Below, in pieces: positions 9,366 through 17,043 of a stretch of DNA of 64,000 nt. Within the stretch, counting starts at the first letter, position 1. The number at the start of each line of letters is the position of its first letter. The DNA comes from JBQTKD01 sp052389435 (GTDB lineage Bacteria; Actinomycetota; Actinomycetes; Sporichthyales; Sporichthyaceae), in the NCBI GenBank assembly GCA_052389435.1, contig JBQTIB010000109.1, positions 10,644 through 74,643 of the forward strand, written 5' to 3'. A program made the position numbers and the translations under genes. The notes beneath the pieces are model-generated. The model searched no databases, was not told the DNA's origin, and saw nothing but the letters and a program-made list of their open reading frames with translations.

Positions 9366-10294
9366 AGTCGCTCCTGCGTCATCGCGAGGTAGGCCGTCTC
9401 CAACGCGCTGCCCGTCGGAGCGAACGCGACGATGCGCACGCCCTCCCGGACGAGGGCGTCGAGTAGATCGGCCGCGGCCTGCTCGCCCTGCAGGGACACC
9501 TGGACCGCGCCCGGGTCTGCGGCGTCGTGCTCGACGCGGAGCCTGGTCAGGGCCGCGATCAGCCCCAGCGGATCCAACGCCCGGATGCGCCAGGGCATCG
9601 CGCCGAGGGGCGCCGAGCGCAGGTCGGCGACGAGGGTCGTGGAGACGGTGCGCCCGCCGGCGACGAACACGGCGCGGTCGGCCATCTCCTCGAGCTCGGA
9701 CAGGATGTGGCTCGACACCAGCAGCGCGCAGCCCGCTGCGGCCAGGCCGCGCAGGATCGTCCGCAGCTCGATGCGGCTGCGCGGGTCCAGTCCGGACGCG
9801 GGCTCGTCGAGCAGCAGCACCGACGGCTCGTGCACGATCGCCCGCGCCAGCCCCAGCCGCTGCTTCTGCCCGCGCGAGAGCACGTGCACGGGCCGCTCGG
9901 CGAACTCCTCGAGGTGCACCAGGGCGAGCAGTTCACGCGCACGGGCCGCGCCCTGAACGGGCGTCAGCCGATAGGACGCCGCGACGAACTCCAGTACCTC
10001 GCGGGCGGTGAGGGTGTCGTAGGTGCCGAAGGCGTCCGGCATCCACCCGAGGCGGGCCCGCACCTCGCGCGGCGCGACGACCGGGTCGTACCCGGCGACG
10101 GTCACCTGTCCGGCGTTCGGAGTCAGCAGCGTGGCGAGGATGAGGAGCAGCGTCGTCTTGCCCGCCCCGTTCGGTCCGACCAGCGCGGTGACCTCGCCGG
10201 GCAGGGCCTCGACGTCCATGCCCGCGACCGCGGCGACGTCCCCGAACAGCCGGTACACGTCCACCGCGCGGATTCCCGGCGCCGGTTCCGTCAC
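9362..10294 (-). CDS. ABC transporter ATP-binding protein
   Basis: A 310-residue ATPase. The Walker A motif is GPNGAGKTT, with the ABC signature LSRGQKQRLGLARA, Walker B VLLLDEPASGLD and the switch histidine in LLVSSHILSE. The C-terminal ~90 residues are the accessory domain common in exporters of the CcmA/drug-resistance type. The start is GTG 10294 (MTEPAPGIRAVDVYRLFG), preceded by GAGGAGG. Coupled by a four-base overlap with the permease gene downstream, so it powers that permease. Confidence 0.93.
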   Translation of the reverse strand: MTEPAPGIRAVDVYRLFGDVAAVAGMDVEALPGEVTALVGPNGAGKTTLLLILATLLTPNAGQVTVAGYDPVVAPREVRARLGWMPDAFGTYDTLTAREVLEFVAASYRLTPVQGAARARELLALVHLEEFAERPVHVLSRGQKQRLGLARAIVHEPSVLLLDEPASGLDPRSRIELRTILRGLAAAGCALLVSSHILSELEEMADRAVFVAGGRTVSTTLVADLRSAPLGAMPWRIRALDPLGLIAALTRLRVEHDAADPGAVQVSLQGEQAAADLLDALVREGVRIVAFAPTGSALETAYLAMTQERL

Positions 10295-10405
10295 GAGCCC
10301 CTCCTCCGTGCCGCGGCTCCGTGCCCTCGGCAACGGTAGGACGCACGAGGGCCCCGAAACGTTGGGCCGCAGCGCAACAATCGCCGACGGATCGGCCCGC
10401 CGGCC

Positions 10406-12310
10406 CTAGAAGGGCGGTTCGTCCGGATAGGCGGGCGGCGACGCGTAGACCACGGTCGCCGCGGGTGGTGGCAACGGGCCGGTGTGCTGCCAGACCTGGG
10501 AGACCTGCCACGGGAGGTCTTCGTGATCGCGATCGGGGTCCGGGCCCTCCTCCTGCCCCACCATCCACAGATCGGGCCCGGGGGCAGGGAGCCTTCGGAG
10601 GACCGGCGGCACGGAGACGACGTAGTGACGCCCGAGTGCCGTGCACCAGCGGTACCCGCGGATGGTCCAGCTGTGCAGCGTCCACAGGCCTTCGGTCTTC
10701 AGCCCGTGGTCTCGGCCGCAGACGGGGCCGAGGTTGACCCCGACCGTGCGCCCGCCCAGCGCCCAGTCGCGCCGGTGGTCGATTTCGCAGCGCCGCGCCG
10801 GCCGACCACAGCCGACGCCGATGCAGCGCGGCTGGTCCAGTTCCACGGCGCGGCGCAGACCGCGTCCGGGCATGCGTCGATCGGAGTCGTCGGGCAGCGG
10901 TTTCGGGTGGCGCATCCGGTCGGTCAACTCGGCCAGAACCGGATACCAACTGCGGTACTGCTCCGGATCGACCAACTCGATCCCCTCGCCTGCCTCGACG
11001 AGGTCGCGCAGCAGCGTGGCGGGAACGAGGATGTCGACGATCCCCCGGTGCCGAACTGTGCGCTTGCGCCACCCTCGGGGTCGGGTTCGGATCAGGCCGG
11101 ACCCGATCGGGTGGCCCTCGTCGTCGGTCAGGGAGTACCGCCACTGGGCCGCCGCCATCGTCGCCATCAGGTCCAGGGCGTAGTCCGGGTTGACCGGCGT
11201 CCACCCTGCGAGCTCCGCGGGCGCGCGGTCCACGCCCAGCAACGTCGTCAACCGGATCCGCAGGTGCACACCGGCCTGCGGCGACTCCGCCCGACGCATC
11301 GAAACCGGACGCGGGGGCGAGGACGCGGCAGCGGAGGCCGGGGCGTCCGCGGGGCGGGCGGTATCGGCTGCGTTCGAGGCCGCGGCGGAATCGGCGACCG
11401 AGTCGGCGGCCCCTGCGTCGGCGGTGAAGACGGCTGGGTCGGAGGTTGCGTTCGAGGCCGCGGCGGAATCGGCGGCCCCTACGTCGGCGGTTAGAGCGGC
11501 TGGGTCGGAGGTTTCGCCAGCGCAGTCGGCCGGGGCGGCGCAGTCGCCCGGGGCGGCGGCGCGGGCGGCCGGGTCGACGGGGGCGGCGGCGCAGTCGGTT
11601 GGGTCTGCCGCATCCTGCGTGGCCGGCCGAGAGGCCGCGAGGGCCGCGAAGATCTCGGTGTCGGTCATGCCCTCGTAGGTGCCGTCGAGCATTCCGCAGA
11701 AAAGCTCGACCCGCAGGTGGTCGATGGGCCGTGGGTCCCCGTCGCGCTTGGCCGCCCGGGCCAGCTCGGTCAACCGGCCGCACACCGCCGCCGCCCGGTG
11801 CGGTTCCAGGCTCTGCCCGGACACGTCCGCCGTGCCGTCCGGGTTCGCGCGACCGACGACTCTGCGCCGGCGCACCGACTCCTTGAACCGACGTTCCGCC
11901 CACGTCGGGTCCAGCGCGATCCCGATGGTCGCGATCTCCTTGATCAGCAGGTGGGCGGGCAACTGCTCGTCCGCGTCGAGTACGGCCCGAGGCAGGAGTT
12001 CGGCGACGACCGCGTGGGCGTGCTCGTCGGACATCTCCGCGGTCCAGTCGACGAAGACCGCCGCCCGCTGCTCGTCCAGGCCGCCGGCGGCCATGGCCGC
12101 GTGCAGCTCGGGCAGGCGCTTGATCGCGTCCCACGCCGTGTTCAACAGCCTGCCCGCCGCGGTGGCCGAGATGCCCAGGGCCGCCCGGATCTCGTCCACG
12201 GCGCGCTCGTGCGGGAGCTGCAGCCGCTGCACCGTCGACACGCTTCCCGGCCGCCGCAGGGAGACCTCCAGGACCCACGCGTACCCCACGGCCGACGCCT
12301 CGTTCTTCAA
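10406..12310 (-). CDS. DUF222/HNH endonuclease (13E12-type), main frame of a split gene
   Basis: This frame contains most of a DUF222 domain and a C-terminal HNH nuclease domain. The nuclease zinc/HNH pattern is CIGVGCGRPARRCEIDHRRD, then NLGPVCGRDHGLK. Between them (about residues 235-345) is a long Ala/Asp/Ser/Pro low-complexity linker encoded by imperfect DNA repeats. The frame opens at TTG 12310, which overlaps the TGA of the N-terminal fragment. In the frame of this gene the bases just upstream read AAQR, matching the usual start of the DUF222 helix. The gene thus looks broken by a one-base shift near 12320. Members are multicopy in actinobacteria and of uncertain role, possibly mobile-element linked. 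Confidence 0.8.
   Translation of the reverse strand: MKNEASAVGYAWVLEVSLRRPGSVSTVQRLQLPHERAVDEIRAALGISATAAGRLLNTAWDAIKRLPELHAAMAAGGLDEQRAAVFVDWTAEMSDEHAHAVVAELLPRAVLDADEQLPAHLLIKEIATIGIALDPTWAERRFKESVRRRRVVGRANPDGTADVSGQSLEPHRAAAVCGRLTELARAAKRDGDPRPIDHLRVELFCGMLDGTYEGMTDTEIFAALAASRPATQDAADPTDCAAAPVDPAARAAAPGDCAAPADCAGETSDPAALTADVGAADSAAASNATSDPAVFTADAGAADSVADSAAASNAADTARPADAPASAAASSPPRPVSMRRAESPQAGVHLRIRLTTLLGVDRAPAELAGWTPVNPDYALDLMATMAAAQWRYSLTDDEGHPIGSGLIRTRPRGWRKRTVRHRGIVDILVPATLLRDLVEAGEGIELVDPEQYRSWYPVLAELTDRMRHPKPLPDDSDRRMPGRGLRRAVELDQPRCIGVGCGRPARRCEIDHRRDWALGGRTVGVNLGPVCGRDHGLKTEGLWTLHSWTIRGYRWCTALGRHYVVSVPPVLRRLPAPGPDLWMVGQEEGPDPDRDHEDLPWQVSQVWQHTGPLPPPAATVVYASPPAYPDEPPF
11371..11515. 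repeat. Imperfect tandem repeat in the DUF222 linker
   Basis: Two units of about 70-78 bases. A 26-base block beginning CGTTCGAGGCCGCGG recurs exactly at 11371-11396 and 11449-11474. It is followed in both by near-identical sequence around GGCTGGGTCGGAGGTT. The repeat lengthens the Ala/Asp/Ser-rich linker between the DUF222 and HNH domains and probably arose by slippage or unequal recombination. Confidence 0.8.
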
Positions 12311-12444
12311 CCGCTGCGCCGCACTAACACCTCGACCGAACCGAAGCCGGACACCGAATCCGGAGCGATCTCGGCCACCAGCGCAGCCAGTTCCGGCAAC
12401 GGCGTCGACGCGACGTCGTCCGGAAGCGGCTGCGAGATCCCCAT
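12307..12444 (-). pseudogene. N-terminal fragment of the split DUF222 gene
   Basis: A 45-residue frame from ATG 12444 (MGISQPLPDDVASTPLPELAALVAEIAPD...SVEVLV) that stops at a TGA overlapping the TTG of the main frame. Its content matches the short helical N-terminus expected of DUF222 proteins. If a base were inserted after GTGTTAGT, VEVLV would run straight into AAQRLKNEAS of the main frame, giving one continuous domain. A frameshift mutation, sequencing error or ribosomal frameshift are all possible. It contains a TTA leucine codon, rare in this DNA, exactly at the break. Confidence 0.65.
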
Positions 12445-12509
12445 GGGTCGATAATATGTTCGAATCAGAGCAAGTTCAACCACCGAGAGAGAGCATATGT
12501 GTGGATGCA

Positions 12510-12544
12510 CGAAGTCCCCGCCGCTGGTAGCGACGGGGACTTCG
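12510..12544 (-). terminator. Hairpin terminator after etfA
   Basis: Perfect 11-bp inverted repeat CGAAGTCCCCG / CGGGGACTTCG with a 13-base loop, starting 18 bases beyond the etfA stop codon. There is no clear T-run, as usual in high-GC actinobacteria. It separates etfBA from the DUF222 gene, which is transcribed in the same direction. Confidence 0.75.
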
Positions 12545-12562
12545 AAGTGCAGTCGGCGAAGG

Positions 12563-13522
12563 TCAGCCCTTGCGCTTGACGATCTCGTCGGTGGCCTGCG
12601 GGAGGACCTTGTGCAGGTCGCCCACGACGCCGTAGTCGGCGAGTTCGAAGATCGGGGCCTCGCGGTCCTTGTTGACCGCGACGATCAGCTTGGAGGTCTG
12701 CATGCCCGCGCGGTGCTGGATCGCGCCCGAGATGCCGGCGGCGATGTACAGGGAGGGCGAAACGGTCTTGCCGGTCTGGCCGACCTGGGACTGGTGGGGG
12801 TACCACCCGGCGTCGACGACGGCACGGGAGGCGCCGACCGCTGCGCCGAGGGAGTCCGCGAGGGCCTCGACGACGGCCATGCCGCCCTCGGAGCCGATGC
12901 CGCGGCCGCCGGAGACGACGATCGCGGCCTCGGTGAGTTCCGGGCGCTCGCCCTTCTCCTCCACGACGCGGTCGACGATCTTCGCGGCCTTGGCCGACTC
13001 CGAGAGTTCCACGGCGACCGGCACGCGCGTGCCTGCGGCCGGGGCGGCCTCGGGCGGAGTGGCGTTCGGCAGCACCGCGATCAGCGGGGTGCCCGTGGTC
13101 ACCTGGGAGTGCACCACGGTCGAGCCGCCGAAGATGGACTGCTCGGCGGTGACGCCGCCCTCGCTGGACAGCCCGGTGACGTCGGTGAGGATGCCGGAGT
13201 TCGTCTTGATCGCGAGGCGGCCGAGGATCTCCTTGCCGGTGGCGGTCGCGGCCACCAGGACCGCGGCCGGGGACTGCTCGGCAACGAGCTTGGCGAGCAC
13301 CTCGGCCGTCGGGGCGACGACGTAGTCGTTCAGTTCGGCGGCGTCGGCGACGTAGATCGTGGCCGCGCCGTACTCCGCGAGCTTGTCCGCGGCTGCATCC
13401 ACTCCCGAGCCGACGAAGACGGCGGCGGGCTCGCCCACCGCGCGGGCCATCGTCAGCAGTTCCAGGGTGACCTTCTTGACCGCACCGTCACTGTGCTCCA
13501 CGAGCACGAGTACCTGCGCCAT
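12563..13522 (-). CDS. etfA: Electron transfer flavoprotein alpha subunit
   Basis: A 319-residue EtfA/FixB protein. The N-terminal domain starts MAQVLVLVEH. The C-terminal FAD-binding domain carries GASRAVVDAGWYPHQSQVGQTG, shown in part by GWYPHQSQVGQTGK and SPSLYIAAGISGAIQHRAGM, then VNKD and ADYGVVGD, all typical. With EtfB it carries electrons from acyl-CoA dehydrogenases to ETF-quinone oxidoreductase. It is 35 bases downstream of etfB on the same strand and followed by a strong hairpin. Confidence 0.97.
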   Translation of the reverse strand: MAQVLVLVEHSDGAVKKVTLELLTMARAVGEPAAVFVGSGVDAAADKLAEYGAATIYVADAAELNDYVVAPTAEVLAKLVAEQSPAAVLVAATATGKEILGRLAIKTNSGILTDVTGLSSEGGVTAEQSIFGGSTVVHSQVTTGTPLIAVLPNATPPEAAPAAGTRVPVAVELSESAKAAKIVDRVVEEKGERPELTEAAIVVSGGRGIGSEGGMAVVEALADSLGAAVGASRAVVDAGWYPHQSQVGQTGKTVSPSLYIAAGISGAIQHRAGMQTSKLIVAVNKDREAPIFELADYGVVGDLHKVLPQATDEIVKRKG

Positions 13523-13557
13523 GAAATTCGCTTCTCTCTATGCGTAGTGACGGAGGG

Positions 13558-14337
13558 TTACACGAACTTCTTGCCGGCGAGGAACTCGACCAGCGCGGCG
13601 CCGCCGTTGCCGTCGTCCTCGACGACGGTGCCCGCGGTACGGGGCGGACGGTTCGCCGCGTCGGCGACCTTGCTCCACGCGCCGGCCAGCCCGACCTGGT
13701 TCGCGTCCAGACCGAGTTCGGAGATGCCGACCTCGTCGACCGGCTTCTTCTTCGCGGCCATGATGCCCTTGAAGGAGGGGTAGCGCGGCTCGTTCATCTT
13801 CTCCACCACGGACACCACGGCCGGGGTCGAGGCGGTGACGACCTGGTAGCCGTCGTCGGTGATGCGCTGGACCTTCAGCCCGCCGCCCTCGACCTCGATC
13901 TTGTTCACGAACGTCAACTGCGGCAGCCCCAGGCGCTCGGCGAGCATCGCCGGCACCACCGAGGTCCGGGAGTCGGAGGACTCCGAGCCGGCGATGATCA
14001 GGTCGTAGGTGCCGATCCGCTCGATGGCCTTGGCCAGCGCCAGGGAGGTCCCGACCGAGTCCGAGCCGGCGAGGGCGTCGTCCACGACGTGGACGGCGGA
14101 GTCCGCACCCATGGACAGGGCCTTGCGGATCGCGTCGGTGGCGCCGTCGGGGCCCATCGACAGCACCGTCACGGAGCCACCGTGCTCCTCGGTCAACTGC
14201 AGGGCGGCCTCGATGGCGAACTCGTCCATCTCGTTGAGGATGTTGTCCCCCGAGCGATCCAGCGTCTGCGACGCCGGGTCGAGCTTCTTCTCCGCCCAGG
14301 TGTCCGGCACCTGCTTCACGCACACGACGACATCCAT
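13558..14337 (-). CDS. etfB: Electron transfer flavoprotein beta subunit
   Basis: A 259-residue EtfB/FixA protein with the N-terminus MDVVVCVKQVPDTW, an adenosine-binding region around VLSMGPDGATDAIRKALSMGAD and the ETF beta signature region SGSESSDSRT-like (IAGSESSDSRTSVVPAMLAERLG). It binds AMP and forms the ETF heterodimer with EtfA. First gene of the etfBA operon; two copies of a TACYNNNNRGTA palindrome lie 36-64 bases upstream of its ATG and probably control it. The enoyl-CoA hydratase gene upstream has the same direction, supporting a beta-oxidation role. Confidence 0.97.
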   Translation of the reverse strand: MDVVVCVKQVPDTWAEKKLDPASQTLDRSGDNILNEMDEFAIEAALQLTEEHGGSVTVLSMGPDGATDAIRKALSMGADSAVHVVDDALAGSDSVGTSLALAKAIERIGTYDLIIAGSESSDSRTSVVPAMLAERLGLPQLTFVNKIEVEGGGLKVQRITDDGYQVVTASTPAVVSVVEKMNEPRYPSFKGIMAAKKKPVDEVGISELGLDANQVGLAGAWSKVADAANRPPRTAGTVVEDDGNGGAALVEFLAGKKFV

Positions 14338-14366
14338 GGACGCTCGTCCCTCCGCAGCTCGATTGA

Positions 14367-14403
14367 CTTAGCTACCGCTCAGTATATGTTACTGGCTGGT
14401 AGC
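14367..14403 (-). promoter_or_regulatory. Double palindromic operator upstream of etfBA
   Basis: Two 12-bp sites of the form TACYNNNNRGTA: 14373-14384 and 14390-14401, centres 17 bp apart, with outer flanks GC. On the minus strand the promoter-distal-to-start order reads TACCAGCCAGTA then TACTGAGCGGTA. The second continues as TACTGAGCGGTAGCTAAG and matches 14 of 18 bases of a site in front of the ccr gene at 63831-63848. Position close to the start codon suggests a repressor site, for example for a TetR-family acyl-CoA regulator; that family assignment is inference. Confidence 0.65.
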
Positions 14404-14427
14404 AGATCCTACAAGAACACCCTCGGG

Positions 14428-15207
14428 CTAGCGCCCCGTGAACTTCGCCTTGCCGGGCCCGTTCTCCACGAAGGACCGCATGCCGTTCTTCTGATCCTCC
14501 GTGGCCCACAGCGCAGAGAAGGCCATCCGCTCGATCTCCAGACCGGTCTCGAGGTCGACCTCGATGCCGCGATCGATCGCCGTCTTGGCCGCGCGCAGCG
14601 CCTGCGTCGGGCCGCCGACGAAGCTCTTCGCCCAGGCCAGCGCGGCGGAGTAGACCTCCTCGTCGGGCACCACCCGGTCGGCGAGGCCGATCCGCAGCGC
14701 CTCGTCGGCGTCGACGAACCGGCCCGAGAAGACGATCTCCTTCGCTCGAGCCGGCCCCACCAGTCGCGTCAGGCGCTGGGTGCCGCCGGCTCCGGGGATG
14801 ATGCCCAGCAGGATCTCGGGCTGCCCGAGCTTCGCGCCCGCGCCCACGACGCGGAAGTCCGCGCACATCGCCAGTTCGCAACCGCCGCCGAGGGCGTAGC
14901 CGGTGATCGCGGCGATCGTCGGCTGCGGGATGCGGGTCACCGCGATGAAGCAGTTCTGCAGGACCGTCGAGTGCGCCGCCATCTCGACGTAGGTCATCTC
15001 GGCCATTTCCTTCACGTCCGCGCCGGCGGCGAAGACGCGCTCGCCGCCGTAGAGGACGACGGCGGCGACGTCGGCGTCGGCCCCGACCTCGAGCGCCGCC
15101 TCGCGGATCTCCTGCTGCACCTGGGCGTTGAGGGCGTTCATCTTCGGCCGGTCCAGTCGGATCGTGGCGACCCCGTCCGCCTTCTCCAGCCGTACGAATT
15201 CGCCCAT
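14428..15207 (-). CDS. Enoyl-CoA hydratase/isomerase family protein
   Basis: A 259-residue crotonase-fold enzyme, probably hydrating trans-2-enoyl-CoA in fatty-acid breakdown. Oxyanion-hole motifs are FAAGADVKEM and ALGGGCELAMCADF. The two glutamate positions typical of true hydratases are present in GGGCELAM and GQPEILLGIIPGAGGTQRL. The ATG at 15207 is chosen because GGAGGA lies a few bases upstream; a reading from 15231 lacks a ribosome site. The 90 bases between its stop and etfB hold the etf operator, so etfBA probably has its own promoter. Confidence 0.92.
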   Translation of the reverse strand: MGEFVRLEKADGVATIRLDRPKMNALNAQVQQEIREAALEVGADADVAAVVLYGGERVFAAGADVKEMAEMTYVEMAAHSTVLQNCFIAVTRIPQPTIAAITGYALGGGCELAMCADFRVVGAGAKLGQPEILLGIIPGAGGTQRLTRLVGPARAKEIVFSGRFVDADEALRIGLADRVVPDEEVYSAALAWAKSFVGGPTQALRAAKTAIDRGIEVDLETGLEIERMAFSALWATEDQKNGMRSFVENGPGKAKFTGR

Positions 15208-15347
15208 TCGATCCTCCGCGGTCGATTGCACCCGATCAGCCTGTTCGCACGCTATCGACTCGAACCGGACGCCGGCGCGGCCGTCCCGCTTTCGCGGCGC
15301 AATCCTCCGTTCGACCGAGGACCCCTGGAACTAACGGGCGAAGTCCC

Positions 15348-15361
15348 AAGACTTTGGTACC
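15348..15361 (+). promoter_or_regulatory. Divergent member of the GGGAC-N4-GTCC box family
   Basis: AAGACTTTGGTACC, 124-137 bases upstream of the BY-kinase start. It shares GACTTTGGT with the box in front of the initiating sugar transferase (GGGACTTTGGTCC) but has weaker arms. A nearby GGGACTTCGCCC on the opposite strand (15336-15347 region) is another partial match. Offered as a candidate site only. Confidence 0.35.
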
Positions 15362-15421
15362 GAAGGTTCAAGGACGTGGAACGCCGCCCGATAAGCAGAC
15401 GTCACACCAATCGACGCTCTC

Positions 15422-15439
15422 CGTGACCGACCGGTCACG
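15422..15439. promoter_or_regulatory. Perfect inverted repeat upstream of the BY-kinase gene
   Basis: CGTGACC-GACC-GGTCACG: 7-bp arms and a 4-bp spacer, ending 45 bases before the ATG at 15485. It could be an operator or a leader hairpin controlling the plus arm of the exopolysaccharide locus. Confidence 0.5.
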
Positions 15440-15484
15440 CGAGGTTGGAGCCGGCGGGCAGAACACGTAGGGGCACATCGCTAC

Positions 15485-16984
15485 ATGACGCTCAAGGATT
15501 ACGTGACCGTCCTGCGGGAACGCTGGCTCCTGGTCGTGCTCGGCCTCGTTCTGGGCCTCGGCGGAGGCGCGGCGGTTGCCTTCGGCACTACGCCGCAGTA
15601 CTCCGCGAGCACGACCTTCTTCATCTCCACGCCGATGAGCCAGGCCGACGCGAGCACGCAGGCCGCCTACCAGGGCACGCTGCTCTCCACCCAGCGCGTG
15701 AAGTCCTACACCTCGCTGGCCACCGGGGAGAGCATGCGCCGGTCCATCGGCGGCGTGCTCGGATCCCCCGTCGCCGACGGCGTGCTGACTGCGGCCGCCA
15801 AGCCGGACACGGTGCTGCTCACGATCAGCGCGGAGGACCCGTCGCCGGCGCGTGCGCTGAAGATCGTGGAGTTGGCCGCGACCAACTTCACCAAGATGGT
15901 CGCCGAGGTGGAACGCCCGGCGACCGCCAAGGGCACTCCGCTCGTGACGGCCCGTCAGGTCGAGGTTCCCTCGCTCCCGGCCGCTCCGGTCTCGCCCCGC
16001 AAGGGACTGAACCTCGCCCTCGGCTTCCTGCTCGGTCTGATGGCGGGCGGCGGCGCGGCGATCGGCCGCCACGCCCTGGACCGTTCGGTGAAGTCCGGTG
16101 CCGTGGCCTCGGAGATCGTCGGCGCGCCGGTGCTCGGCGTCACCACCTACGACAAGTCGCTGCGCTTCGCGCCGCTGATCGTGCACGACTACCCGCGGGC
16201 TCCGCTGGCCGAGGCCTTCCGCCAACTGCGGACCAATCTGCAGTACGTCGATCTCGACCAGTCCCGCAAACTCGTCGTCGTCACCAGTTCGCTGCCCAAC
16301 GAGGGCAAGACCTCCACCACCTGCAACCTGGCCATCGCCATGGCGCAGGTTGGCCGCAAGGTGCTGCTCGTCGAGGCGGACCTGCGCCGTCCGAAGGCGG
16401 GCGAGTACCTCGGCATGGAGAACGCGGTCGGCCTGACCGACGTGCTCACCGGCGAGATCGACCTGTTCGACGCCATCCAGCCCTGGGGCGAGGAGGCCAC
16501 GATGGACTTCCTCGGCTCCGGGCCGCTGCCGCCGAACCCGAGCGAGATCCTCGCCTCCCCGCAGATGCAGGAGGTGCTGGTCCGTCTCGCGACGCACTAC
16601 GACGTCGTGCTCTTCGACGCCCCGCCGACTCTGCCCGTCGCCGACGCGGCCGTGCTCGCCACCAACTGCCACGCGGTGCTGTTCATCGCCCGACACGGCG
16701 AGGTCCGCATCGAGCAGATGCACGCAGCCGTCGAGCACCTCAACCGCGTCGAGGCCCAGGTCTCCGGCGTCGTGCTGACCATGGCACCGCGTTCGAAGCA
16801 GAAGGGCGGCTACGGCTACGGGTACGGCTACGGGTACGGCTCCTACGCGCCCGCGCCGGCGCGGAGCCACCACGCCGCCGAGCCGAAGGAGGAGGTGGCT
16901 GTCGCCGCCAAGTCCGGTCGCCTCCGGCTGCCGCGCAGCCGCAAGCCCGAGGACGTCGAGACCTCGGCGACCACCGCAAGCTGA
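15485..16984 (+). CDS. Polysaccharide co-polymerase / tyrosine autokinase (Wzc-like BY-kinase)
   Basis: A 499-residue chain-length and export regulator combining a Wzz domain and a bacterial tyrosine kinase. An N-terminal Wzz part begins MTLKDYVTVLRERWLLVVLGLVLGL (first 20 or so residues through the first helix), and a second helix lies near residue 180 (LNLALGFLLGLMAGGGAA). The kinase has Walker A SLPNEGKTSTT with Lys275, Walker A' LLVEADLRRPK and Walker B VVLFDAPPTLP. Residues about 443-455 alternate Gly and Tyr (YGYGYGYGYGSY), the Tyr cluster expected to be autophosphorylated. First gene of the exopolysaccharide plus arm. The likely opposing phosphatase is the LMW-PTP at 35.4 kb. Confidence 0.93.
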   Translation: MTLKDYVTVLRERWLLVVLGLVLGLGGGAAVAFGTTPQYSASTTFFISTPMSQADASTQAAYQGTLLSTQRVKSYTSLATGESMRRSIGGVLGSPVADGVLTAAAKPDTVLLTISAEDPSPARALKIVELAATNFTKMVAEVERPATAKGTPLVTARQVEVPSLPAAPVSPRKGLNLALGFLLGLMAGGGAAIGRHALDRSVKSGAVASEIVGAPVLGVTTYDKSLRFAPLIVHDYPRAPLAEAFRQLRTNLQYVDLDQSRKLVVVTSSLPNEGKTSTTCNLAIAMAQVGRKVLLVEADLRRPKAGEYLGMENAVGLTDVLTGEIDLFDAIQPWGEEATMDFLGSGPLPPNPSEILASPQMQEVLVRLATHYDVVLFDAPPTLPVADAAVLATNCHAVLFIARHGEVRIEQMHAAVEHLNRVEAQVSGVVLTMAPRSKQKGGYGYGYGYGYGSYAPAPARSHHAAEPKEEVAVAAKSGRLRLPRSRKPEDVETSATTAS

Positions 16985-17043
16985 AACCGAGCGGCGACGG
17001 GCGCGCCATCCACGCGCCCGTCCCTCTAGACAGCGGGGAACTC

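Larger units (their letters stand above)
15208..15484. promoter_or_regulatory. Divergent intergenic region: enoyl-CoA hydratase / exopolysaccharide plus arm
   Basis: 277 bases without a supported gene. It must hold the promoters for the minus-strand hydratase and the plus-strand BY-kinase gene. Two sequence elements stand out and are listed separately: an AAGACTTTGGTACC box at 15348-15361 and a perfect inverted repeat at 15422-15439. No confident -35/-10 pair was identified by eye. Confidence 0.6.
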
